From positions 1 to 64,000 of the forward strand of contig NW_025947571.1 of assembly GCF_000764305.2 (NCBI RefSeq): DNA of 64,000 nt, in the 5' to 3' direction. Every line of letters begins with the position of its first letter. Positions within the stretch are counted from its first letter, which is position 1. Under the pieces are notes generated by a model. It made no database searches, was not told where the DNA came from, and worked only from the letters and a program-made list of their open reading frames with translations. Both the position numbers and the translations under genes were made by a program. Below are positions 9,347-18,965 of the stretch, piece by piece. Origin of the DNA: Hyalella azteca. Taxonomy: Eukaryota > Arthropoda > Malacostraca > Amphipoda > Hyalellidae.

Positions 9347-10290
9347 GGGTAAACGCAGTATATTCAGACATCGTGGATAATTCCTTCTGACACCTCTATA
9401 GTTTTTCCTTTATATTAAGCTTTGTTTTAGTTCCATGCGTTCGTTGATGGTTGAAATAGTGACGTCATACATTTGCGCATCAAACTACTGCCAAAACACT
9501 AGGTCTGGGCCATCTAGCAGGAAAATGTTGAGATCCAAAGAGAGACGGTGCATGCCACCCAATGAGATCATCGAAAAATGTGTCAAAGTTGACAGTTGAC
9601 CTTGCTCTACCAAATAGTGATAAACTGTTTGTGTAGAAAGAATATTATGGTTTGAGACTTTTAAATACGTCTGTGAATATATTAGGAATCCTTTGAGTAT
9701 ACTTGTATTTGCTGACTTCAAGTGGTAAATAAATTAATAGATGATTAAGTTGAGAAATGCATTTAGACACATAAAAACTAATTTCGACACAACTTGAATT
9801 GGACACACACAGCTCGTTCCAAGCTGTGTGCCAAAATTTAAATTTTCTTAATTAAAAGCTTAATAACTGTTAATTAAAAGCCTAATTGAGTAGTGCTCAA
9901 TATTCAATAGTGTTCTAATTCAAAGCCGTGTTGTATTCCATTATAGCTCACACAGCGATCAGAATTCGAACACGTGGATGTCGAAATTACGTATTAGTAC
10001 AATTTGAAGCGCGGTCAGAATACGTCTCACCACGTGCCGAATATAGTCACACACAGTGTCGGAATATAGGGATTTGGTAGGTTTGCATTCTAAAGGCTTT
10101 TAAATAAATATGGAAATTGGCAACATTTTGTGATGTTTCATCGTTGCTGGCGCATAGTACGGTGTTTTGAGAGTCTAATATGCTGAATTTTCTCCAGGAA
10201 ACGGAACTCGAGTAACGCATACTGTTATTTTTTTATTGTTTTTCATTTCTCGATGCATCCTTAATGTGTCGGAATATACTGCGTTTACCC
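9347..10290. mobile_element. TA-flanked element C, 944 bp, 24-bp terminal inverted repeats
   Basis: It begins GGGTAAACGCAGTATATTCA after TA (9345-9346) and ends with the near-exact complement (GGAATATACTGCGTTTACCC) before TA (10291-10292). Without it the flanks join to a sequence that matches the uninterrupted site at about 11300-11345 in the partner arm, which proves the insertion. A 9-bp hairpin CACACAGCT/AGCTGTGTG lies at 9806-9830. No transposase is seen, so it is a non-autonomous Tc1/mariner-type element by its TA target. Confidence 0.85.
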
Positions 10291-10620
10291 TAATTGTGCA
10301 CTGGGCAACATGGAATGATAGATAGAATCATTGAAAAGTAATTAACCTAATGTATGATTTATTTTTCCAAAAAATATGATGGTTGCCACTAAAATGGGGT
10401 AATTTGGGATGCTTTTCTTATGCATCTGGTAACTTACAAGTAGCATATGGATTTTTTTTTGAGATTACATGCAATAGCTTTTGTAAAAACCTTTAAAATG
10501 AGCCCAAACTTGTTTATGAAATGTTTCATGGTTAGAAGTTATTAACAAAAAATGCTCAAAATTGTCCCTTATTACCCTGTATGACTGTAGATTGTGTTCA
10601 GTGTTTATAAGGATGATGTA

Positions 10621-12358
10621 CCGTCAAATGGGGTAAAAAGGGACAGTTTTGAGCGTTTTTTGTTGATAACTTCTTACCATTAAACATTTCAGAAACAAGT
10701 TTAGGCTCATTTTATAGCTCTTTGCAAGAGCTATCAAATGGCATCTTCAAAAAATTCCATATGCTATTTGTAAGGCGCTAGACGCAATATAAAAGGCTCC
10801 TGAATTAATCTTGAAATGGGGTAAAAAGGGACACTTGAAATAAAACTCAATTTCAAACATTTGAAGCATGCAGAGTGTACTAATCTAATTACTAACAGTA
10901 CTCTGAAGTCCTTCTCTTTCATTGTAGATGATGTAGATGTAAAATAAATGACATTTTCTGTGATTTTTACTAGTTATTCCTTTATTGATATGATATTACC
11001 ATATTCATTAATTACTGTATTATTAATGCAATATTACTGTATCCATGACATGCCATTGAGCATTGACAACGACCTTGTCCACTGCAAGCTTCATATCAGC
11101 AGCCATGTAGCATTTCTTCTGTATCTGTAAGCTTACAGGATGGTTTGTAATTTTGTACAATTTTAATCGAGTCTAGTGATTTCACTATAACAAAGGTCAT
11201 GAAAAACATACATGAAACAGAAACTAATGTTTTAGTGACAACCATCATATGTTTTGAAGAAATAAATCATAGTTTAGGTCAATTATTTTTCATTCTATGA
11301 TGCCTGGTGCACAATTCTATATATAGCATTCTATGTACAATTTTGTGACGACCGATGATGCACTAATTTTTTGATAAGTGAATTTTTTTTTGCCAAGCAA
11401 GGTAAATGTAATCAAAATTCTTTGTTGTTAATCAATTTTTTTGTTAACTGAAGCCTTTGCTAACTGAGGTTCTACTGTAAATGCATTTTTAAGGGTGTCC
11501 CTAATTACCCCAGGGGGTGTCCCTTTTTACCCCATCGCGCAGAAATGGCTGCCATTTTTTTTTGGAATGAGATAGGCAAATTCTGTCAATTACATTCTCA
11601 AGCTGACTCCTGGGTGCAACTTTTATGTAAGTAAAATTTTTCAATACGGCAAATATTTTTTTTTGCTCCAGACCATAGCAGAGGTACCGTAAAATGGGGT
11701 AACTTAGACCGGCGGGGTAACTTAGACCACTTTTCGTTTTTTTAACAAAAACCCCCACAACTCAAAAACTATTTGACATAGAAAAATTATGTCAATGGGC
11801 ATTAAAGGCCTAATACTGAGGCTACATTACACAATAGAAAGATTTGAAAAGTTTGCATATCTAATAGGTTAAAAAATTAAAAATGTGACCCACGAAAAAA
11901 AGCTATTATTTAAAGCCTGTCAGAGTACCCCCTCCAATTTTTTCATTTTTTGGTTAAATATTTTGAAATTACATAAAGACTATGAGAGGCAGGAGCCAGC
12001 AATTTATGGTGAGTGAAGCTAGAGTATAGACCTGTATTTTGCATGTTTCAATTCAAGTTTAATTTAGCTAGTAAAAAAATGGCATCATTTATAAAAATAA
12101 AAGTGGTCTAAGTTACCCCATTTTACGGTACTTTTCCAAAATTGCATTTTTCACACTTTTTTCAGCGATTTTTTAGAGATAGTAAATGTTTGATTTTGTG
12201 ACTAGCTTTATACATAATAGATAGTAAAAATGTTGAAGTTTATGCCACTATTTTTAGTTTTGCAATATTTTGATTAGTTTAGCTGCTACAACATTTCAAC
12301 GAAATGTGGGATGCGCGTCCCTATTTACCCCGCCTGTCCCTTTTTCCACGTTTGACGG
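10621..12358 (+). mobile_element. TIR element A, complete copy, 1.74 kb, TA target
   Basis: It starts CCGTCAAATGGGGTAAAAAG after TA (10619-10620) and ends in the near complement CTTTTTCCACGTTTGACGG before TA (12359-12360). It contains element B at 11687-12128. No coding frame of transposase type is seen. It stands about 31 bp from the inner end of an inverted second copy (8546-10587), so the pair forms a giant palindrome. Confidence 0.75.
11687..12128 (+). mobile_element. TA-flanked element B, full copy, 442 bp
   Basis: Terminal inverted repeats are CCGTAAAATGGGGTAACTTA on the left and the exact complement on the right, with TA on each side (11685-11686 and 12129-12130). The left TIR region contains a second, partial repeat (GGCGGGGTAACTTAGACCAC). 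Other copies are at 602-875 and 8632-8929. No protein is encoded. Confidence 0.85.
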
Positions 12359-12360
12359 TA

Positions 12361-13060
12361 TGATTTTTATGGAATTTTATTTTGAATATCAGAAAATACA
12401 TTTTTAATTGAATCTTCTTTACCCAATTTATCTTGGTTTACCTACATTTATAGAAAAAAATTTAAATTACCAATCTATAATATTGCATAGACCTTTTAGG
12501 AAATTGTAGGAAAAGAAACTTTTTTATTAAAGAATGTCATAAATCACTGAAAAAAAGTAGTAGACAAGATAGCTGCACTGGAAAACTTATAACTTATGTA
12601 GGTAAGGCTTGAGTGGCATCATAGCATAGAGGACTTGTAACTTGTATATAGGAGTCCGTGTTACTACATATTTAAATTATTTATGAAAATTGAATCATAA
12701 ATGAATTCTAAAATTAATTTTAACACTTCAAAATAAAACACTAAAGCTCAGGTTTTCAATGAAATTAATCAAAACTGACTATTCTTTTCGCTAATAACAC
12801 AAATTCAAACTTTTGAGCCATAATCTCAATTAGATATTATCTTTTTCTTAAATTATTATTATCTTATGTTCATTAGAGATTATTACAGTTGAAAAATACT
12901 ATGTCATCATTGGCAATTACTCACCAATCACAGACTGCTGTTTAAGTACAAATGAATATATTAGGTGGCTTGTTACCTTGTCTGAGATATTATGTTTGTG
13001 CAGTCAAAAAATTGCTAACCAAGAATTATAATCATTGGCTATGTGCAAAGAATTGAAATG
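12361..13060. other. no gene or repeat recognised
   Basis: AT-rich unique sequence between transposons. I see no coding frame, splice-site pair or repeated unit. Confidence 0.6.
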
Positions 13061-13068
13061 AAATGCAC

Positions 13069-13213
13069 CAGGGTTGGCAATGATTAAATCAAAATGATTA
13101 AATCATGTGATTAAATCACTTGATTTTTTTATAAAAAAATCATGAAATAAAAAAAATCATTGATTTTTGATTTTTTTGATTTTTTTAAAAAATAAAAAAA
13201 ATCGCCAACCCTG
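13069..13213. mobile_element. hAT-type MITE, 145 bp, perfect 8-bp target duplication
   Basis: The ends are CAGGGTTGGC and GCCAACCCTG, perfect inverted repeats, and AAATGCAC stands directly on both sides (13061-13068 and 13214-13221). The interior is made of GATTAAATCA-like and AAAAAATC runs. The ends and the 8-bp duplication fit the hAT superfamily. The copy at 1-160 belongs to the same family. Confidence 0.9.
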
Positions 13214-13389
13214 AAATGCACTGACAACATTAAATTGTCAATATTCAAATAAAAATTCAAGAATAAGTTTAACTTCATGTCAACTCAGAATATTAGGAGC
13301 ATAAGTCCCCAAGTGGGATCAATGTGAGTTATGTGACCAACTCTCTCCAGGCAGGAAGAGTGTCATAACAAAACATAATAGAAGGATAT

Positions 13390-13795
13390 TGGCCCTGAAG
13401 AGTAGGCCTGATGTGGCCTGTTGCTGATTCTTGTACTTTTTGTGAATTGTTCACAGAAGATCTAAAAGCATGTATTTTGACCGGATCTTTTGAGGACCGA
13501 AGATAGTTTGAAATAGCTACAAAACTTCCATTGAGTTTGATATGGTGCTAGGCTTTTCAAGTGTGAACATATAATTTTCCATAGCTTTATCTAGTCTGTT
13601 CTTGAATGCATTTATACTCTGAGCATCAAAGATGTAATAGGGGGCGCTGTTCTACATGTTGGTGATTCAATGCAAGAAGAAATGTTGTGTGGATGAGTTG
13701 CAACACAGTTTTTTTAGTTTATAGTCATGGCCCCTGGTGTTGGTTCTTGATTTAAGTTCTAGTAATCTTTCTGGGACCTTGTATAAACCAAGAGG
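13390..13795 (-). mobile_element. decayed 3' end of the CR1/L2-like LINE
   Basis: It aligns with 7975-8330, sharing GTCTGTTCTTGAA, AAGAAGAAATGTTG, CAGTTTTTTTAGTTTATAG and GGCCCCTGGTGTTGGTTCTT. Deletions and substitutions have destroyed the reading frame, so it is older than the copy at 7924-8545. Confidence 0.75.
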
Positions 13796-14108
13796 GAGAG
13801 TAAGATAGCACATAAGGGGGAGAGAAAAAGCCCTTTTAAGCCCTGTCAGCCCTGTTAAGGATTAAGGAATAGTGACCTGCTGTTCAATCATGTTTGGTGC
13901 AGTCAATAATATTGCATCAGCAATATATCTACCGGTACCTATGTTACCTGATTATCTACTTATTACCCATGTTATTTGTACAATTAAAGGTTAAAATTTC
14001 TGTGTGACTAGTAATAAGCTATAACTAGTAGATTATAACTTGGAAATAATGTTATCTGTGCAGTTTTCATTAGGCATTTGCCATGCATACTTTTTATTTA
14101 TGCTGCAG

Positions 14109-14678
14109 GGTAATACTTGTCTTGAGTCCGGCTCTTATCTCCTGAATCTCTCTGGATGTCATGGCTGTGGTCGGATGGACACGCTGGTTACTCAAGACAT
14201 CACTGAGACCATGACATCAGATGAAACGCAGGAAATAACCTACAACCGTAAGTTGTGGTAAATATTATATACTTGTTAAGAAAAGTATTAATATTATTGG
14301 TATTTACATGATTTTAACCAAATATCATTTTCCTTGTAGCTAGAATTTTATGATTTACCAAAGTTTAATATCTGTATGAATATTATGAATCTGGCTGTAA
14401 TTTTAGTAAATCATGATGCTAAAAAAAAGAAAGTTAATTTGTTAGTGTCATTGAAGTTGGAGCAAAAGTTTACTTAAGAAACCTCAGCTTGTCTGATCTA
14501 GTGATTTATTTCAGATGTATGCAGTTCATGTGGACACATTGTGGCCCAACATCATTATCTCTTCTGGGTGGTTGATGGCTACCAGAACTATGAAATGAAC
14601 TGCTTGCTATGTGGCACTGCTGAAGATGAAAGATCTTGCCTTCCTGATGATCCCAGGAAACAAGTTGCTCTCTTCTGA
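14109..14678 (+). CDS. CHURC1: Churchill protein, last two coding exons
   Basis: Exon 14109-14247 follows TTTATGCTGCAG and starts GNTCLESGSYLLNLSGCHGC. It ends at AAC-C|GTAAGT. Exon 14515-14678 follows TTATTTCAG and completes the split His codon, then reads VCSSCGHIVAQHHYLFWVVD, MNCLLCGTAEDE and LPDDPRKQVALF, then stops. These blocks match Churchill along its whole length: C-x2-C pairs that bind zinc, the H-x-Y-x-F segment and the LPDDPR tail. The two exons give 100 residues. The family is about 112 long, and the missing 13 residues (a short MC-x-x-C-type first exon) are not found in the window, so that exon is far upstream or diverged. Churchill is a small zinc-binding protein described as an FGF-induced regulator in chick. 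The intron is 267 bp. FKRP follows on the same strand. Confidence 0.92.
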
Positions 14679-15039
14679 AGGATTCAATTGCAATTTTCAA
14701 GCTTTAAACTATACCAATACATTCTGGGTTCTGTAATATTTGCAATTAATGGAGCTTGCCATTGGCTAAATGGCATTCAATGCTTAACTCTGACCATGTA
14801 CACACTAAAGCAATGAGATTGACATGGTTTTGGATTTTGGAGAAAGTTGGTGGTGTTTAAATTTAGTGGTAATGATCTTCATGTGTCATACCCATGTGTG
14901 TAAAGTACAAATTCATTGTAAATGCCATCGTCAAATATCGTGATCTTCATATTCAATGTAGAAGATTTTTGTAGAATATTGCAAGTACTGTACATTTTAT
15001 GTACAAATTTTCTACCTTGTAAATTTCAGTAACCCAATT
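14679..15039 (+). other. CHURC1-FKRP spacer without polyadenylation signal
   Basis: I find no AATAAA or ATTAAA in these 361 bp, although both genes run the same way. An acceptor-like TTTCAG lies at 15024-15029, 10 bp before the FKRP ATG. The 3' end of CHURC1 therefore uses a variant signal, lies further on, or the two genes are transcribed together. Confidence 0.5.
15024..15029 (+). promoter_or_regulatory. splice acceptor (or trans-splice site) before FKRP ATG
   Basis: TTGTAAATTTCAG is followed by TAACCCAATTATGG, so a short 5' UTR would start at 15030. This suggests a separate non-coding first exon, or a spliced-leader acceptor if the organism trans-splices. Confidence 0.45.
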
Positions 15040-16578
15040 ATGGTTCGCGTGCGTAGGCAACGGTGTACATTACTAATTTTCCTACTTGCTTGTTTGATTG
15101 TACTCGTTCGCCAATTGTATTATGGACGGCTTTTGCCTACTGTGTCATCTCCATTCAACCACCCAGTGGAAAATTTTATGCCTACCATTGACAAATTCCC
15201 TGACGAAATTGACCATTATAAATTGCCTTCTCTCATAGCTGTGATTCGAGAGTTTGAGTCGTATGACAACGACGTCGTGGCAACTGCAGAGTCTGTATTG
15301 CGAGTGTGCAGATCGTGTGGTGTTGCAGTAGTTAGTGACGATATAGTGTATCCTCCATTGAACTTGGCAAAACAGGTTCATCACTTCATTTTGAAGCCGG
15401 GTCTCACACGCCATTCGCCAGATGTTGCCAAGTGTCTCAGTGACTTCAAATACGTACTACTGCTACCTGACAGTACAAGACTCTCTTCAACTGAACAACT
15501 CCTCGATATGGTGCGGGTGCTGGAGTCAGGAGACACAACTGGGGTAGCTGCTCGCATTGGCAGTGGAAATGTCAACTGTCAGCAGATATCTTTGGAGGTG
15601 CAGCGATGGGAGCTTCATGTTGCCGCCACGCCAGATAGTGAAGCCTGTGACAGCGTTGATGGAAAAGCTGCATTTCTCTTGAGGACGAAAAATTTTCTCC
15701 AATTTACTTTGCCGTGGGGACGGCCACTCTTTCTCAGTTTGGGCATCCAAGGAGCATTGAGAGGCTGGAAGTTTCACGTTGCCAAAGGCATGTTGTTGGG
15801 AGAGGGCAGAGAACTATTAACTGCCGAAAATTTACGGTGGAAACGCGACACTGCTAATGATGAACGTGTGAAGAGTCTTTATAAAGATCTGGGCATCAAA
15901 AAAGTTATTGGCTCGAGTCAAAAAGTGGAATGGTACGGATGCAGTCGGCAGACTCCACGTTGTTTCCCGGCGGTTGTGAACGACACTCCATCTTATTTGT
16001 ACGAAGGCAGGTGGACTCCTCCTTGCTGCTTGGAAGGATTGAGAGCCACGGCTAGACACGTATTTTTAGCTCTGAAAAGCTGCAGAGCTCGTTGGTGGCT
16101 TGAAGGCGGATCACTTCTTGGGGCTGTGCGAAGTGGTGATATAATTCCTTGGGATTATAATGTTGATATTGGTATTTATGCTCATGATATTGACAGGTGC
16201 CACCAGCTGAAAGCATCTCGATGGCAGACATTGGAAGACTCTGAGGGCTACGTCTGGCAGCGGGGAAGTGGCTTCTATAAAGTGCACTACAGTACCGCAA
16301 ATCATCTTCGCGTTGACATTTATGCCTTCACTCCTCGGGATGGAACGATGGTGCGAGCTGAGCCTTGGAATACCGCGCACCGACAAGACGTCGATTTTCC
16401 CGAGCATTTTCTACGACCGTTTTCCAGTGTCCAGTTTGCTGGCGTGCAAGCTTCTGCCCCGAACAACGTCAGAGACTTTCTTGAGTACAAGTTTGGTGTT
16501 GGTGTGGTTGAGAACCCGCAGTATCCCAATCCTGAAATCCTGTCTGCTTTTAACATATCAATGCCTGTAAGTTCTTGA
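15040..16578 (+). CDS. FKRP: Fukutin-related protein, ribitol-5-phosphate transferase
   Basis: The single open frame of 512 codons covers the full protein (human 495). Residues about 11-28 are a hydrophobic signal anchor after a basic start (MVRVRRQR), giving a type II Golgi protein. A stem and an inactive glycosyltransferase-like domain follow. The zinc-finger cysteines are Cys301, Cys308, Cys329 and Cys330, spaced as in human FKRP. The LicD-like catalytic part has WWLEGGSLLGAVRSGDIIPW, then D372-Y-N374-V-D376, then HLRVDIY, RQDVDFPEHFL, APNN and NPQYPNP near the end. FKRP adds the second ribitol-5-phosphate, from CDP-ribitol, to the core M3 glycan of alpha-dystroglycan. The middle acid of the D-x-D-x-D run is Asn here (human Asp362 by offset). 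The coding region has no intron. Its last codons, GTA AGT, form a perfect donor, but the length fits an unspliced end. The start has the best family fit, with no in-frame ATG before it. Confidence 0.96.
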   Translation: MVRVRRQRCTLLIFLLACLIVLVRQLYYGRLLPTVSSPFNHPVENFMPTIDKFPDEIDHYKLPSLIAVIREFESYDNDVVATAESVLRVCRSCGVAVVSDDIVYPPLNLAKQVHHFILKPGLTRHSPDVAKCLSDFKYVLLLPDSTRLSSTEQLLDMVRVLESGDTTGVAARIGSGNVNCQQISLEVQRWELHVAATPDSEACDSVDGKAAFLLRTKNFLQFTLPWGRPLFLSLGIQGALRGWKFHVAKGMLLGEGRELLTAENLRWKRDTANDERVKSLYKDLGIKKVIGSSQKVEWYGCSRQTPRCFPAVVNDTPSYLYEGRWTPPCCLEGLRATARHVFLALKSCRARWWLEGGSLLGAVRSGDIIPWDYNVDIGIYAHDIDRCHQLKASRWQTLEDSEGYVWQRGSGFYKVHYSTANHLRVDIYAFTPRDGTMVRAEPWNTAHRQDVDFPEHFLRPFSSVQFAGVQASAPNNVRDFLEYKFGVGVVENPQYPNPEILSAFNISMPVSS

Positions 16579-18720
16579 TTTACAACTGCTATCATTCTGA
16601 CGATTTTCTTGCTAGCGGCATGTCATTACTTGACTCGTACACCATGACGTTACTTGACTTATCTCACCATTCTCAACTTGACCCTCTACCGCCGTATGTC
16701 ACTTTTCGGGAACATAACTTTCAACTAAAATTATGCGTAACCTATTAAGTGTAGCAACAGGAGGACGTTTGCACGCAACAGAAAACATTTTAAATTTGTC
16801 GTACGTGGCGGCAACCATCAGTGCACGTCATTATGCGCTCACTAGAACATTCTTTTTGGGAAGGAGGCTTGTGAAAATATCGCTCCGGTTACTCATGTCA
16901 AGCAGTAGAGGGTTTAATCTTATCTTGACCGCCATAACATCAATTGATCATTAATCCAATGAAATTTCTTTACTCTTATATCACAATGGACTAGCATTGC
17001 TCGCAATCGGAGTAATTTTTACAGCGTTGTCTTATCTTATACCTGAAATTTAGCGTAGCTGATGTAGAATAGTGGACTAGTCTTCGTGGTAGATTCTATT
17101 CTAGTGCTCAGAAAATAATCCATGATTATTCACATCAATTTGTAGATTCATTTTGGCTACCAACACCTGAAGACAATTTTTTTTTTTGGAAGACTAAAAA
17201 CGAATGTATTGACCTTACCAGGTACTGTAATTCAGTCATTTCCTCAACTGCCAAAGGTGTGTTTTTGTTGATGCATTTGAAGAAAAGTTTTATTTTAACT
17301 AATATGAATTGTTTTTATGTTTCACAGTTATGATATGTTATGTTACCTGCTTCGCGGCAGGCTCGCTCGTATCAAATTTCACGTAAATATGTATAAATTT
17401 TGTGCATGTTCAGTGAATGCATAGGACATCGATTGTAATTGTATCACGTGAGTAGGATTTCATTCCGTTCGTTGTTTGCCAATATCATGTTCTTTACGCG
17501 AAGTAAATTAAATTGCATTTCCTTTCAAACATGCCAATTATGTCATTTACTATATTTATTTTGTTTGTCAGGAACTTTGACATCTATTTTAATAATTGAG
17601 TAATATCAATAAAGTCAAGTTCAGATACCTGGATTCATTTTCCTTCACTCTGATGAGAAATTCCTTTGCAGTGGCCGACTGTTATTCAAGCCTAGTTTTT
17701 TTCTCTTGTTCTCGTTGATTGCGCTTATCGACGAAATTTTTGGATGCCCTAAATTTAGGAGCAGTTGTGTAATCGAGAGCTGTCCATTTCACGTGTTTTT
17801 CCTTGCAATTTACACTTAAATTGCATTTCTGACTGGCGTTAGATGAAAGTTAGCTCAATAAAGCCATTCCCCGTGACAATGTCAGTAGCGGTAGATCGTG
17901 AGTGTTGGCTGTTGCTGGTCACGGAATCTTGAATCAACAGGTGGAGGCCATATTCAGTTGAGCACGGAAAGATACAGGGTTTCCAAGTATATTCTCCTCG
18001 CTCGAACAGTGCGTGTAAAAAGTAGTAGAATTAGATGAATTTTTTGAGTGAAATTGTGGCAAAAGGCTTTTTTACCATTCAATTTACTTGGCAGTCTTTC
18101 CAATTTAATTCTCGTACTCCAATCAAGTGATTTTGTTGACATTTATGCTGAAATGTTTAGAGGAATATTTTATCTCACTGCAGGATCCCCCAATTTATTT
18201 TATGTCTCTGCGGGCCTTGAGTGTCCCTACCCTAGGTATGTCGAAGAAAGAACCAGGGGCCGTATTATCTCTTTCTGGCCAATTCTCTTTCTTTATAGTT
18301 TGGTAAGAGCAATTGGACAGCAGTAGGAAAACGACGTTGAAAAAAACAAAATTCTAAGCATTTAAGTCAGTGACGCATTTGGACGCCCGATGCTAGAAAC
18401 TTCTATCGTGTTAGAGTTCTAGCGTATACCATCCTGAGGTACGCGTGGGCCTTCAAGCGAACACTTTTGGGGCCATTGACGTATGAGTCATTTCAGCTTG
18501 GAATTTTTTTTACGGTGCTTATTGTCGTTTAAGTTATCTATATTTGTTACGCGGTGGAACCTGGTACAACTGTGCGTGACTTTCAAGTGTTACTGAATCA
18601 CAAAAAGTTTGGGGAACCACAATGTTGGATGCAGTAACCGTTATTTTCACGGCGCTTTCTACGGTTTTAGCCTCTAGAATTGTCTTAGAATATAATAGAA
18701 GTGTCGGCACTGAAGAAATT
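16579..18720. other. FKRP 3' region; no further gene seen
   Basis: The first AATAAA after FKRP is at 17608-17613 and a second is at 17857-17862, so a 3' UTR of about 1 kb is likely. Open frames at 16733-16954 and 18048-18326 lack family features. CCTGCTTCGCGGCAGG near 17347 is a small hairpin. Confidence 0.5.
17608..17613 (+). terminator. likely FKRP polyadenylation signal AATAAA
   Basis: It is the first canonical hexamer downstream of the FKRP stop on the plus strand, 1.03 kb away. A second stands at 17857-17862. Confidence 0.45.
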
Positions 18721-18965
18721 AGAAATAGGCCCACGGCCTGTTACCGATTCTTGAATTTTTCGTGACTTGATTCACAAGGAATCCGGCCTTTGGAACCCGA
18801 TATTTCCAAACCTGACGATTGCTTGAGATAGGCTAGCTGCTGGACTTGGTCCGTAATTTGCTAGGCATTTTAAGACTGAACAAATGCTGCTGCATAGCTT
18901 CGTCTAGTCTGTTCTTGAAGGCGTTCATACTCGGAGCGTCAACGATGCTGCCAGGGAGGCTGTGC
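18720..18965 (-). mobile_element. short 3' fragment of the CR1/L2-like LINE
   Basis: It shares GGCCTGTTACCGATTCTTG, GGCATTTTAAGACTGAAC, GTCTAGTCTGTTCTTGAA and GCGTTCATACTCGGAGCGTC with 7978-8165. The minus frame encodes IVDAPSMNAFKNRLDEAM, as in the longer copy. It ends abruptly at about 18965 (severely 5'-truncated). Confidence 0.75.

Larger units (their letters stand above)
8546..10587 (-). mobile_element. inverted, truncated copy of TIR element A (with two insertions)
   Basis: This block is the reverse complement of much of 10621-12210. Matching sequences include CTCTAAAAAATCNCTGAAA at the outer side, AAAAATGG with GGCTATTTCTGC or AGCCATTTCTGC in the middle, and GGGACAATTTTGAGCATTTT near the centre. 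Its inner end is the degraded terminal repeat TACAGTCATACAGGGTAATA on the minus strand. It holds its own copy of the nested element (8632-8929), at the same relative site as in the partner, and a further element of 944 bp (9347-10290) the partner lacks. The outer terminal repeat is lost. Confidence 0.75.

Noticed and set aside
15145..16595. Minus-strand and third-frame ORFs over FKRP
   Set aside because: Shadows of the FKRP frame.
16733..16954. 73-codon frame after FKRP
   Set aside because: Lies in the probable FKRP 3' UTR, with no domain.
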